NCBI GenBank assembly: GCA_016784085.1
Contig: JADHVH010000002.1
Coordinates: 1-33,627 of the forward strand
Origin: Candidatus Pacearchaeota archaeon
GTDB lineage: Archaea > Nanobdellota > Nanobdellia > Pacearchaeales > GW2011-AR1
Direction of reading: 5' to 3'
Length of the DNA: 33,627 nt
A program made the translations under genes and the position numbers. The stretch's first letter is position 1, and each line of letters opens with the position of its first letter. Below, in pieces: positions 22,584-29,230 of the stretch. The notes below the pieces were generated by a model, which made no database searches, was not told where the DNA came from, and worked only from the letters and a program-made list of their open reading frames with translations.

Positions 22584-23282
22584 TTAAACACCTGAAGTGA
22601 ATAAAGCATCATGCATACCCCAATAATCTCCTTGTTCTCCAGCACATCTAGCAGCTTCTGCAGCTTTTTGAGCTTTAGCATGGAAATTTAATGGAAAATC
22701 TTTGAACACCATTTTTACTTTTCCAGTATCAACATATTCAGATAATAGTTGTGGATAAGTTTGAGCAAAGTGTCTTCCACAATATGGGCATTCATAGTCT
22801 GAGAATTCAACAATTGTAACTGGAGCATTTGAATCTCCTTTTACAGGAGAATCTCCAATTTCAACATCAATTCTAGCCTCATTAGTTGCAGTTCCAGATA
22901 ATTCTTCTTCAATAATTTGTTGAAATACTGAGAAAGGTTGAGCACCAGATAAGATTCTTCCATTAATAAAAAAACCAGGTGTTCCTGAAATCCCTATACT
23001 TGAACCATATTGAAGATCTGCGGAAACATTTGAACTATATTTTCCAGAATTAACACATTCTTCAAAATCTTTTGTGTCTAATCCTAAATCATCAGCATAT
23101 TGAACATATTTTGTAACTCCTTCTAATTGAGTACCGCTATTATCATTTACAACTTGTCCACTTGGCCTTATAGCTATTACAAGAACAATTACAAACAGAG
23201 CTGCAAATAAAAAAGTCCCTGCCTTCCAAAGAGTATCTTTTTTGATACTTATTGTTTTTTCTTCTTTTTTATGTTCAGTCAT
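22584..23282 (-). CDS. DsbA-like thiol oxidoreductase with swapped halves (circular permutation)
   Basis: An anchor (about 21-39) is followed by the normally C-terminal half of a DsbA/thioredoxin-like protein: YADDLGLDTKDFEECVNSGK, then GISGTPGFFINGRILSGAQP with the cis-Pro102, ending at about 128. After a linker comes the normally N-terminal half: DSPVKGDSNAPVTIVEFSDYE, the active site Cys165-Pro-Tyr-Cys168, KDFPLNFHAKAQKAAEAARC, ending MHDALF at 228 and stopping at 232. In ordinary relatives MHDALF leads directly into YADDLGLD, so both halves are complete but reversed. A strong Shine-Dalgarno (AAAGGAGG) precedes the ATG. It should act outside the membrane on the Cys-rich proteins of this block. 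Confidence 0.85.
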   Translation of the reverse strand: MTEHKKEEKTISIKKDTLWKAGTFLFAALFVIVLVIAIRPSGQVVNDNSGTQLEGVTKYVQYADDLGLDTKDFEECVNSGKYSSNVSADLQYGSSIGISGTPGFFINGRILSGAQPFSVFQQIIEEELSGTATNEARIDVEIGDSPVKGDSNAPVTIVEFSDYECPYCGRHFAQTYPQLLSEYVDTGKVKMVFKDFPLNFHAKAQKAAEAARCAGEQGDYWGMHDALFTSGV

Positions 23283-23393
23283 TTTTTACCTCCTTTAATT
23301 TAATTTGAATATTTTTTGAATTAATTAGAATAAGGGTTGAATTTATTAGTAAAATTCCCTATAAAAAGATTTCTATAGTTTAATTAGGCCGAT

Positions 23394-23768
23394 TTACTTA
23401 AGAGTTTTATCTCTAACCAAAAGAAGATTATGTGTTAGATCTTTTTTTCCAGAAGGAATTTCTTGAACATCTTTTACTTGGGAATATTCCGGCATCGTTG
23501 TTTTAAATCTGGGAAAATATATTTCTCCTGAGTCAATCCAGAATGCAACCCTTTTATCACCGCTTGCAGTAGTATTTTTTTGGCCATGACAAACTCTTTC
23601 AAATTGACTATCCAACATTTCAGCAGCTTCTGTTTCTGTAGGAAACCTCCATTGTTCTCTTGCTAAAAAAGACCCTACATTAATAATGTCTCCTGCAGTT
23701 TTAAAATCATATGCTCCCGGAATTAAAAGAAATGCTTTATTCTCAGTATAAAATCTTAAGTTAGCCAT
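23394..23768 (-). CDS. Hypothetical protein, 124 aa
   Basis: I do not recognise this protein. It is soluble-looking, without signal peptide or membrane helix, with a single Cys (ERVCHGQ). The segment REQWRFPTETEAAEMLDSQF followed by KRVAFWIDSGEIYFPRFKTT suggests a small mixed fold with helix and strands. It lies on the same strand as three other orphan genes (to 24881), 69 bases after the nearest. The preceding 111 bases toward the DsbA gene hold that gene's promoter and nothing else that I can name. Confidence 0.55.
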   Translation of the reverse strand: MANLRFYTENKAFLLIPGAYDFKTAGDIINVGSFLAREQWRFPTETEAAEMLDSQFERVCHGQKNTTASGDKRVAFWIDSGEIYFPRFKTTMPEYSQVKDVQEIPSGKKDLTHNLLLVRDKTLK

Positions 23769-23837
23769 AAAAAATTAATCAATCAAACCTTTTTAAGAAT
23801 TATTGCATTTCAAAATAGCATCATAAAAAACCAGTTT

Positions 23838-24296
23838 TTAATCCACTACCTCTATTAATTCAGATTTAGAGATTTTTTCCAATCTTCCCTTAGTTTCTGC
23901 TAGTTTAGATTGAGTATCTGAGAAAATTTTTATATTACTCCAGGCATCTTCTTCTTCATTTTCAAGACCTTGAGTCACATTTGAATAACGCAAGTTAACA
24001 AAAGAACCAAATAAATAAACTATATCTTCATCTGAGCCATATTTTGCTTTTCCATAACCCCCTTGAGAGGTGGATCTTTCAGTAAGCAAGTGAACTATAT
24101 TATTTGAAGAGTTTTCTAAAACATCATAACCTCTACTAACCCCATGATAAGTTCCCTTTACCAAACAGTTAATTTTTTGGGTTGAAGCAAGGCTCCATTT
24201 ATAATTAAATAATTTCAAGGCGGGAGAACCCTTTAAAGAGTACTTTTTCATGAGAAAAGGATTATCTATTTTTTGAATTTGTTTTTGATTTTCCAT
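23838..24296 (-). CDS. Hypothetical protein, 152 aa
   Basis: No family is recognised. The protein is polar, with one Cys (INCLVKG), no signal peptide and no membrane helix. It contains a strand-rich middle (CLVKGTYHGVSRGYDVLENS, then IVHLLTERSTSQGGYGKAKY) and a charged helical C-terminus (AETKGRLEKISKSELIEVVD). It starts five bases after the stop of the next upstream gene, so the two are certainly in one transcript. The segment DEDIVYLFGSFVNLRYSN could be a beta hairpin. Function unknown. Confidence 0.6.
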   Translation of the reverse strand: MENQKQIQKIDNPFLMKKYSLKGSPALKLFNYKWSLASTQKINCLVKGTYHGVSRGYDVLENSSNNIVHLLTERSTSQGGYGKAKYGSDEDIVYLFGSFVNLRYSNVTQGLENEEEDAWSNIKIFSDTQSKLAETKGRLEKISKSELIEVVD

Positions 24297-24301
24297 TTTA
24301 A

Positions 24302-24580
24302 TTACGCTCTTTTTCCTGCCTTTCGATAAAGGTTTAAATCATCTCTTGGAACATAAATAAACATTGTTCCCTGATAATCAATATTTTTTAGAATATTTTG
24401 CATAGAATTGTTTCTTTCCTCATAGAATTTCCCTTTTGGTTTTGTAGCCAATACAATTCCTTCTGTTTCTGCAAAAGCTATCCAATGATCTAATAATCCT
24501 TCTAGTTTCCCCATATTAAGCATTTCCTGAAATACCCTATAATGGGGTGATTTTTGCATTTGCCATTCTGTTTTTGTCAT
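24302..24580 (-). CDS. Hypothetical protein, 92 aa
   Basis: No family is recognised. It starts MTKTEWQMQKSPHYRVFQEM and looks like an alpha/beta protein: helix, a strand TEGIVLATKPKGKFYEERN, a helix QNILKNIDYQG, a strand TMFIYVPRDDLNLYRK, and a basic end. There is no Cys, signal or membrane helix. The start follows the preceding gene's stop by one base. It could form a complex with its operon neighbours. Confidence 0.6.
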   Translation of the reverse strand: MTKTEWQMQKSPHYRVFQEMLNMGKLEGLLDHWIAFAETEGIVLATKPKGKFYEERNNSMQNILKNIDYQGTMFIYVPRDDLNLYRKAGKRA

Positions 24581-24581
24581 T

Positions 24582-24881
24582 TTAATTGTCCACCATTTCT
24601 CCTTTACTATTATAGTGTGTTGTTGCTATTGGTTTTTGATTTCCATCAATCCAAACTAAATCTGTAACCCAATAATATGCATTGTCAAATCCACCACCAC
24701 CAATATTTACCTCTGTAAAATCAGGTTCTTTAATTCCCAAATGGTTTAATTTTAGTTTATAGTAGGGGGCTCTTTCCTTTTTTCTATCCCTTGAAATTAA
24801 ATTTTCTGCTAAACCTACAACTTTTTCAAGTTGGGAAGTTGTTATTTTCTTCAAGTTTATATTTATTCTATGATCTCTCAT
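24582..24881 (-). CDS. Hypothetical protein, 99 aa, first of four-gene operon
   Basis: No family is recognised. An N-terminal basic helix (LKKITTSQLEKVVGLAENLI, RDRKKER) is followed by strands with a Gly-rich turn (VNIGGGGFDNAYYWVTDLVW, IDGNQKPIATTHYNSKGE). It is probably cytoplasmic. Its promoter is a TATA-like element in the 62 bases shared with the divergent TrmB-type regulator, so the regulator may control this operon. Function unknown. Confidence 0.6.
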   Translation of the reverse strand: MRDHRININLKKITTSQLEKVVGLAENLISRDRKKERAPYYKLKLNHLGIKEPDFTEVNIGGGGFDNAYYWVTDLVWIDGNQKPIATTHYNSKGEMVDN

Positions 24882-24903
24882 AAAACCAACACAATAGAAA
24901 CCC

Positions 24904-24932
24904 TTATAAATAATGCCTTACCACTTATGGTA
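24904..24932. promoter_or_regulatory. Divergent promoter with operator dyad TACCA-CTTA-TGGTA
   Basis: TTATAAATAATG (24904-24915) serves as a TATA box for the regulator at 24944 (distance about 35) and, read on the other strand (ATTTATAAGGG), for the operon starting at 24881. The dyad TACCA/TGGTA (24919-24932) lies between this TATA and the regulator ATG, the expected place for autorepression. Confidence 0.6.
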
Positions 24933-24943
24933 GTACAATTAAC

Positions 24944-25702
24944 ATGAATAAACAAATATTAAAAGACGCCGGATTAACTGAGGGAGAAATAAAGGTTTAC
25001 TTGGCTTTGCTAGAGTTAGGAGACACAACTACTGGGCCCTTAGTTGATAAATCTGGAGTTGCAAGATCAATTGTTTACCAAATACTAGAAAGATTAATTG
25101 AAAAAGGTCTTGCCTCATATATTGTTAAGGATAAAACAAAATATTATCAGGCCGCAGACCCAAATAAATTATTAGATTATGCTCAAAAAAGAAAAGAAGA
25201 AATAGATAATAATGTTAAAGAAATTGAAAAAATTCTTCCAGATCTACTTTCTAAAAAAAAGTTAAAAGATACTAGTAGTGCTAAAATTTATTTTGGAATG
25301 AAAGGAATTAGAACAGCTCATGAAGGCACTTATAGACTAAAAAAAGGTGAATCATTTTATTATTTAGGTATTCCTGCCAGTCAGCCAGAGGAACAGCATA
25401 TTTATTGGAAAAAAGATCATTTAAGAAGAATTAAAGCAGGCATAAAATCTCAGGTATTATTTAATAGAGATACAGATCCAGAAATTATGAAAAATAGGAA
25501 TAGTTTCAAAGGGTGTGATGCAAGATATATGCCTAAAGGCATAACAACTCCTGCCAGTTTTCTAATTTATAAAGACACTGTTGTTATTTCGGTTCAAGAT
25601 CCCCAACAAATAGCTGTTGAAATTAGAAATCAAGATATTAAAGATTCTTTTCAGGCTTATTTTGATAATTTTTGGAAGAAAAGTACAAAGTTAAAGAAAT
25701 AA
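24944..25702 (+). CDS. TrmB-type transcriptional regulator
   Basis: The N-terminal 70 residues match the TrmB winged helix: LKDAGLTEGEIKVYLALLEL, then GPLVDKSGVARSIVYQILER as the recognition part, and LASYIVKDKTKYYQAADPNK as the wing. A coiled-coil (about 78-105) for dimerisation follows, then a C-terminal domain (about 115-240, IYFGMKGIRTAHEGTYR, FLIYKDTVVISVQDPQQIAV) that would bind an effector. TrmB proteins in archaea sense sugars or other metabolites and act as repressors or activators. It has an operator-like dyad at its own promoter, and the divergent orphan operon is the likeliest target. Confidence 0.88.
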   Translation: MNKQILKDAGLTEGEIKVYLALLELGDTTTGPLVDKSGVARSIVYQILERLIEKGLASYIVKDKTKYYQAADPNKLLDYAQKRKEEIDNNVKEIEKILPDLLSKKKLKDTSSAKIYFGMKGIRTAHEGTYRLKKGESFYYLGIPASQPEEQHIYWKKDHLRRIKAGIKSQVLFNRDTDPEIMKNRNSFKGCDARYMPKGITTPASFLIYKDTVVISVQDPQQIAVEIRNQDIKDSFQAYFDNFWKKSTKLKK

Positions 25703-25704
25703 TT

Positions 25705-26691
25705 TTACAAAAAACCAGTTTCTAAAATATTTTCCCAAGTTTTTTTACCTAAGGCCACCAGAGCTTCCTTAAAAGTAACAATTGGTTTTTCATATTTTGA
25801 AAAATCATCTACTGCAATTCTTGGACATCCTAATTCTATAAAACAATCTACATCATAAAAATTCATAAGTTTTTCCTGAGTCATTTCATCAATATTAATT
25901 ACTACAACTTTCTTACCTTGTTCTTTGAAAGCTTTTTCTAGTAGTTCTGGCTGTCCAAATTTCTGTCCAGGTTTAGCTTCAACTAAGATAGCAATTTTTT
26001 TTGCATCTTTTAATTTAGAGATAGATATTGCTCTTTGTTTTAGTATTTTATCTCTAACACCATCCATAACTTCAATTTTATCATTATAAACATCAATTAA
26101 AATAACTGGTTTTTCAACAGAAATTGCAGCACCCATTGAATGAAAATTATTACCTAAAATAACAAAAGCTTCAACATTTTTTTCAATTTCCTTTAAACCA
26201 TCATATTGGCACCCAACAATATGTCCTTCATAAGCAACATTTCCTTTTTGAGTAGATAAAGTAATTTCTTTTTTATTATCATGATAAAATTCAATTATTT
26301 TCTTTAGATCATGCCTATGCTGAATAGAATATGACAATCCTATTTTTTTAAAATTTTTAATAGATTCTAAAGATTTTTTTAATAAAGGTAAAAGATCTAA
26401 TTCATCTCTAACTTCAACATATAATACTGGAAAATCAACTTCTATAAATTTTGCATGTCCAAAGTGAACAATTAAATCTGCACCAACTAAATCAGCTTCT
26501 TCAATAGAAACACAGCATCCTCCCCAACAAGTTTGACCTGAAAAAACAACTTTAATTCCAAGATCTGAAATCAATTTTTCAATTTCAAAAGAATGTTTTT
26601 TAACTCCTTCTGGAAGTTGAACTAGTACTTTTTTTGGCCCAATTTTTTTGAGCTCTTTTACAAGTTTGTCATGTTCAAAATTAAATGCCAT
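25705..26691 (-). CDS. dph2: Diphthamide biosynthesis enzyme Dph2 (radical SAM-like [4Fe-4S])
   Basis: This makes the first step of diphthamide on elongation factor 2, transferring the aminocarboxypropyl group of SAM to a His. The three cluster ligands are well placed: Cys59 (in TCWGGCCVS), Cys161 (HIVGCQYDG) and Cys289 (IELGCPRIAVDDF), close to the positions known in the Pyrococcus enzyme. Conserved stretches include LVQLPEGVKKHSFEIEKLIS and EAKPGQKFGQPELLEKAF. The 328-residue length is typical. Its presence confirms an archaeal (or eukaryotic) translation apparatus; EF-2 itself is not in the window. Confidence 0.93.
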   Translation of the reverse strand: MAFNFEHDKLVKELKKIGPKKVLVQLPEGVKKHSFEIEKLISDLGIKVVFSGQTCWGGCCVSIEEADLVGADLIVHFGHAKFIEVDFPVLYVEVRDELDLLPLLKKSLESIKNFKKIGLSYSIQHRHDLKKIIEFYHDNKKEITLSTQKGNVAYEGHIVGCQYDGLKEIEKNVEAFVILGNNFHSMGAAISVEKPVILIDVYNDKIEVMDGVRDKILKQRAISISKLKDAKKIAILVEAKPGQKFGQPELLEKAFKEQGKKVVVINIDEMTQEKLMNFYDVDCFIELGCPRIAVDDFSKYEKPIVTFKEALVALGKKTWENILETGFL

Positions 26692-26771
26692 ATTAGAAAA
26701 TCACCAATTTGGTTTATATTGGTTTTGGTAAGTATAATAATCATTATAAATAGAAATATTTATCCCTTTCT

Positions 26772-27296
26772 ATGAAATTCCTTACAAAATTATTATTTAA
26801 AGAAGAAAAAATATCTGCAAAGGATTTAGAACAAAATACAAGCTCTATAGGTAGTTCTGCACCAATTGTTTCAATAGGAAGCCTTAAACATAATACAAGT
26901 GCTCTAATCTCCCATGATTTTGTTTATTGTTCTGCTTTGATTTTTGATTTTGGAGAAGAAATTATTATGGCCCATGTTCTTCCAGTTCCCGCTCCAATAG
27001 ATAACCCTGTTTATTTGGGAAATGTTTTCCAAAAAATAATTGAAAAAGCTAAAGAATATAATTTAAAACTTTTAGATTCTCAAGCAATTATTCATTCAGG
27101 AACAAGAGAAGATATGAGATCACTCAAATCTGGAATTTCTCAATTCAAAATCCCCTTAAAGTCAGCTAGTTTTTCTTCTTCAACTCAACCTTCAAGAACT
27201 GTTTTTTATGATCCAAGAGAGAGTTATTTAGAAATAAGAAGAACTAATGATCAAGATGTTTCAAGTTCTTATGAAACTTTTGAAAAAGAAGAATAG
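26772..27296 (+). CDS. CheD-like protein without chemotaxis context, 174 aa
   Basis: The protein has no signal peptide. Its middle resembles the CheD deamidase fold: VYCSALIFDFGEEIIMAHVLP recalls the CheD core with Cys53 and His68 at a spacing near that of the catalytic pair, and AIIHSGTREDM and SRTVFYDPRESYLEIRR recall later strands of CheD. This is a remote match by eye. CheD normally deamidates glutamines of chemoreceptors, yet no che or flagellar gene is near. The C-terminus is charged and disordered (DQDVSSSYETFEKEE). A promoter TATA (ATTATAAATAG, near 26743-26753) lies about 25 bases upstream. Confidence 0.45.
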   Translation: MKFLTKLLFKEEKISAKDLEQNTSSIGSSAPIVSIGSLKHNTSALISHDFVYCSALIFDFGEEIIMAHVLPVPAPIDNPVYLGNVFQKIIEKAKEYNLKLLDSQAIIHSGTREDMRSLKSGISQFKIPLKSASFSSSTQPSRTVFYDPRESYLEIRRTNDQDVSSSYETFEKEE

Positions 27297-27330
27297 ATAA
27301 AAAAATAAAAAAAAGAAAAGCGGAAAGAGA

Positions 27331-27897
27331 TTATATCTTTCCAACTAAATCAAGTCCTGGCTTTAAAGTATCCTTGCCTTCATCCCAGTTCACAGGGCAG
27401 ACTTCTCCACCATGCGCACGTACAAACTGAGCAGCTTTAACTTTCCTAATAAGTTCTTGAGTTCCTCTACCTATGCTATTGTCATTGAATTCAAAAGATT
27501 TGACAATCCCATCTGGGTCAATAAGTACAGTAGCTCTTAAACTTAAACCTTCATCTCTGATATATGTCCCATAGGATTTACAGATTTTTCCTGTAGGGTC
27601 TGCAACCATTGGATACTTAATCTTCTTGATAGCTTCTGAATTATCATGCCATGCTTTATGGACAAATTCAGTATCTGTGCTAACACTCAGAATTTCTACA
27701 TCAAGGTCTTGGAAAGCTTTGTAGTTTTTAGCAAGGTCTTCAAGTTCTGTAGGGCACACAAAAGTGAAATCAGCTGGATAGAAAAATAATACTACCCATT
27801 TCCCCTTGTATTTGGACAGCTTAATGTCTTTTACACTCTCTTCATGAAAGGCCTTGGCCTCGAAGTCAGGAGCCTCTTGGTTTATTCTTACAGTCAT
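27331..27897 (-). CDS. ahpC: Alkyl hydroperoxide reductase AhpC (2-Cys peroxiredoxin)
   Basis: This reduces peroxides. The peroxidatic Cys48 stands in YPADFTFVCPTELEDLAKNY and the resolving Cys167 in GGEVCPVNWDEG, with the E. coli-like C-terminus KPGLDLVGKI. Total length is 188, the classical AhpC size. A strong Shine-Dalgarno (ACGGAGG) lies near the ATG, which few cytoplasmic genes here have. Codon choice contains more G and C in third positions than its neighbours, so recent gain from a bacterium is likely. No AhpF reductase is adjacent. Confidence 0.95.
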   Translation of the reverse strand: MTVRINQEAPDFEAKAFHEESVKDIKLSKYKGKWVVLFFYPADFTFVCPTELEDLAKNYKAFQDLDVEILSVSTDTEFVHKAWHDNSEAIKKIKYPMVADPTGKICKSYGTYIRDEGLSLRATVLIDPDGIVKSFEFNDNSIGRGTQELIRKVKAAQFVRAHGGEVCPVNWDEGKDTLKPGLDLVGKI

Positions 27898-27990
27898 TTG
27901 TTAACCTCCGTTTTAATTTAATTAATATAATTGTAAAAAGCACTAAGAATACAATAAAATAATGAAGATTTGATTTAAAAGGTTGTTGGT

Positions 27991-28836
27991 TTAGAAAGAA
28001 TCTAGAGGACTTTGAATATTTATTAATTTTGGTGAAGAAATATGTGTGTATATTAAAGTTGTTTCAGGGGATTTATGCCCAAGAATTGCCTGAACATTTG
28101 AAAGAGAAAAACCATTTTCAATTAAATGCGTTGCAAAGGAATGCCTTAATGTGTGAGTGTGGATTTCCTTCCAATTTTTTAAATTTGCTGTTTTAGAAGA
28201 TTTTTTAATTATTTGTTGAATAGTTCTTATTGAATATTTTTTGTTTCTATCACTTTTAAAAAGAAAATCATTTTCAATTAGATGTTCTTTGTTTATTAGT
28301 TTCTCTATGTTTTTAATTATTTTAGTTGGAATAATAATTAATCTATCTTTTCCACCCTTTCCATTCCTAACATAACCATAATTATCTTCTAATTTTAAAT
28401 CTTTTAATTTAAGATTAATTAATTCACTAACTCTTAATCCACTTCCATACATAAATTCTATCATTAATTTATGTTTTTCATTTGAAATAGAATTTATCAA
28501 TTTTTCAATCTCTTTTTTAGATAAAACAATAGGTAATCTTCTTGGAACTTTTGAATATTTAATATTAATCCAAATTCTTTTTTCTAAAACCTCTTCAAAA
28601 AGAAATCTTATAGCCATGTGGTATGTGTTTAGAGTATTTCCAGCTTTATTTTCATTAGCCAATTTTTCCAAAAATAATCTAACATCTTTTTTAGATATTT
28701 TTCCTAGTTCTTTATTGCAATATTTCAAAAATTTATTAATGCAATAAATATATGTCTTTGCAGTTCTTGGACTTAATCGTCTTCTTTTGCATTTATTAGT
28801 CACTGCTTTTTCTATATCTATTGGATAGTAGGACAT
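27991..28836 (-). CDS. Tyrosine recombinase, XerA/XerD-like
   Basis: The 281-residue protein has the SAM-like N-terminal domain (LSPRTAKTYIYCINKFLKYC) and the catalytic domain with all key residues: Arg135 (GSGLRVSEL), Lys163 or Lys160 (GKGGKDRL), His228 and Arg231 (HTHTLRHSFATHL), His254 (LGHKSPETT) and the nucleophile Tyr263 (LIYTH). It is of XerA size, so it may resolve chromosome dimers, but it directly borders a region of inverted, structured repeats and accessory genes, so a role in mobility is also possible. It is divergent from a possible 28-codon ORF, and both share an AT-rich promoter region (28837-28885). Confidence 0.9.
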   Translation of the reverse strand: MSYYPIDIEKAVTNKCKRRRLSPRTAKTYIYCINKFLKYCNKELGKISKKDVRLFLEKLANENKAGNTLNTYHMAIRFLFEEVLEKRIWINIKYSKVPRRLPIVLSKKEIEKLINSISNEKHKLMIEFMYGSGLRVSELINLKLKDLKLEDNYGYVRNGKGGKDRLIIIPTKIIKNIEKLINKEHLIENDFLFKSDRNKKYSIRTIQQIIKKSSKTANLKNWKEIHTHTLRHSFATHLIENGFSLSNVQAILGHKSPETTLIYTHISSPKLINIQSPLDSF

Positions 28837-28885
28837 AAATTATTTATATAATATATAATTTTTATATATAAGTTTTAATTTTAAA

Positions 28886-28972
28886 ATGAAACAAGGAGCA
28901 AATAAAAGCAAAAAATTAGCACAATCATCATTTAAATACAACAGAATTAAGGCTCAAAAAAGCAAGATTTAG
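28886..28972 (+). CDS. Possible small basic peptide, 28 aa
   Basis: An ATG at 28886 opens 28 codons ending at TAG 28970-28972 (MKQGANKSKKLAQSSFKYNR, then a short basic tail). A TATA-like run (TTTATATATA, 28861-28870) lies about 20 bases upstream. The peptide has 10 Lys/Arg and no acidic residue, as in small nucleic-acid-binding proteins, but AT-rich sequence also yields Lys codons by chance. Weakly supported. Confidence 0.3.
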   Translation: MKQGANKSKKLAQSSFKYNRIKAQKSKI

Positions 28973-29151
28973 TGCTTTTCGTTAAAAGACTGTTATATTC
29001 AATTTTTGAGAATGCCTACAAGTTAGAATTAAGACAAAGAAATAGGAAATAATATTTTTTCTCCCACCCTATAGGAGAGACGCGCGCAGTTTTCGAATTC
29101 TCGAAAACTAGATAGCAAAAACTTCGTTTTTAGATTTATAGGGGGATTTCC
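28966..29151 (+). repeat. Structured intergenic element, copy A (inverted partner at 32542-32696)
   Basis: Ordered blocks match the reverse complement of copy B: TTTTTGAGAATGCC (29003-29016), GAAATAATATTTTTT (29046-29060), GAGAGACGCGCGC (29075-29087) and GGGGATTTCC (29142-29151), plus a near match at the outer end (GATTTAGTGC, 28966-28975). Hairpins include a 9-bp stem with ATTC loop (29088-29109). Just past the copy, GTCC-TTC-GGAC (from about 29155) forms a UUCG-type hairpin. It is GC-richer than its surroundings. Noncoding apart from the possible 28-codon ORF at its outer edge. Confidence 0.6.
29088..29109. other. Hairpin, 9-bp perfect stem
   Basis: AGTTTTCGA and TCGAAAACT pair exactly around ATTC. 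It directly follows the GC block GAGAGACGCGCGC of the intergenic element. It could be an RNA stem, a folded recombination site, or a terminator. Confidence 0.5.
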
Positions 29152-29196
29152 TTAGTCCTTCGGACAATTTGTAAAACTCAGAGATTTTTTGAGATA

Positions 29197-29208
29197 GTTT
29201 TATAAATA
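29197..29208 (+). promoter_or_regulatory. TATA box of the C25-like gene
   Basis: TAGTTTTATAAATAT (29195-29209) contains a TATA box centred about 28 bases before the ATG at 29231, suggesting a leaderless or short-leader transcript. It partly overlaps an imperfect stem (TAAAACT ... AGTTTTA). Confidence 0.5.
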
Positions 29209-29230
29209 TCTTATTCAATATACTTATAAC

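Noticed and set aside
27900..27905. GTTAAC near the ahpC start as a third site of the sod/suf palindrome
   Set aside because: Only six bases are shared, and it merges with the Shine-Dalgarno region; the ATAG flanks are missing.
28837..28885. AT-palindromic run near the recombinase as a dif-like site
   Set aside because: The TATATAA runs are imperfect and are better explained as divergent TATA boxes; no 28-bp XerA-type site is seen.
28973..29170. attC-type integron recombination site
   Set aside because: No convincing paired GTTRRRY/RYYYAAC cores are visible; only a general resemblance in having hairpins. Kept as a question, not a feature.
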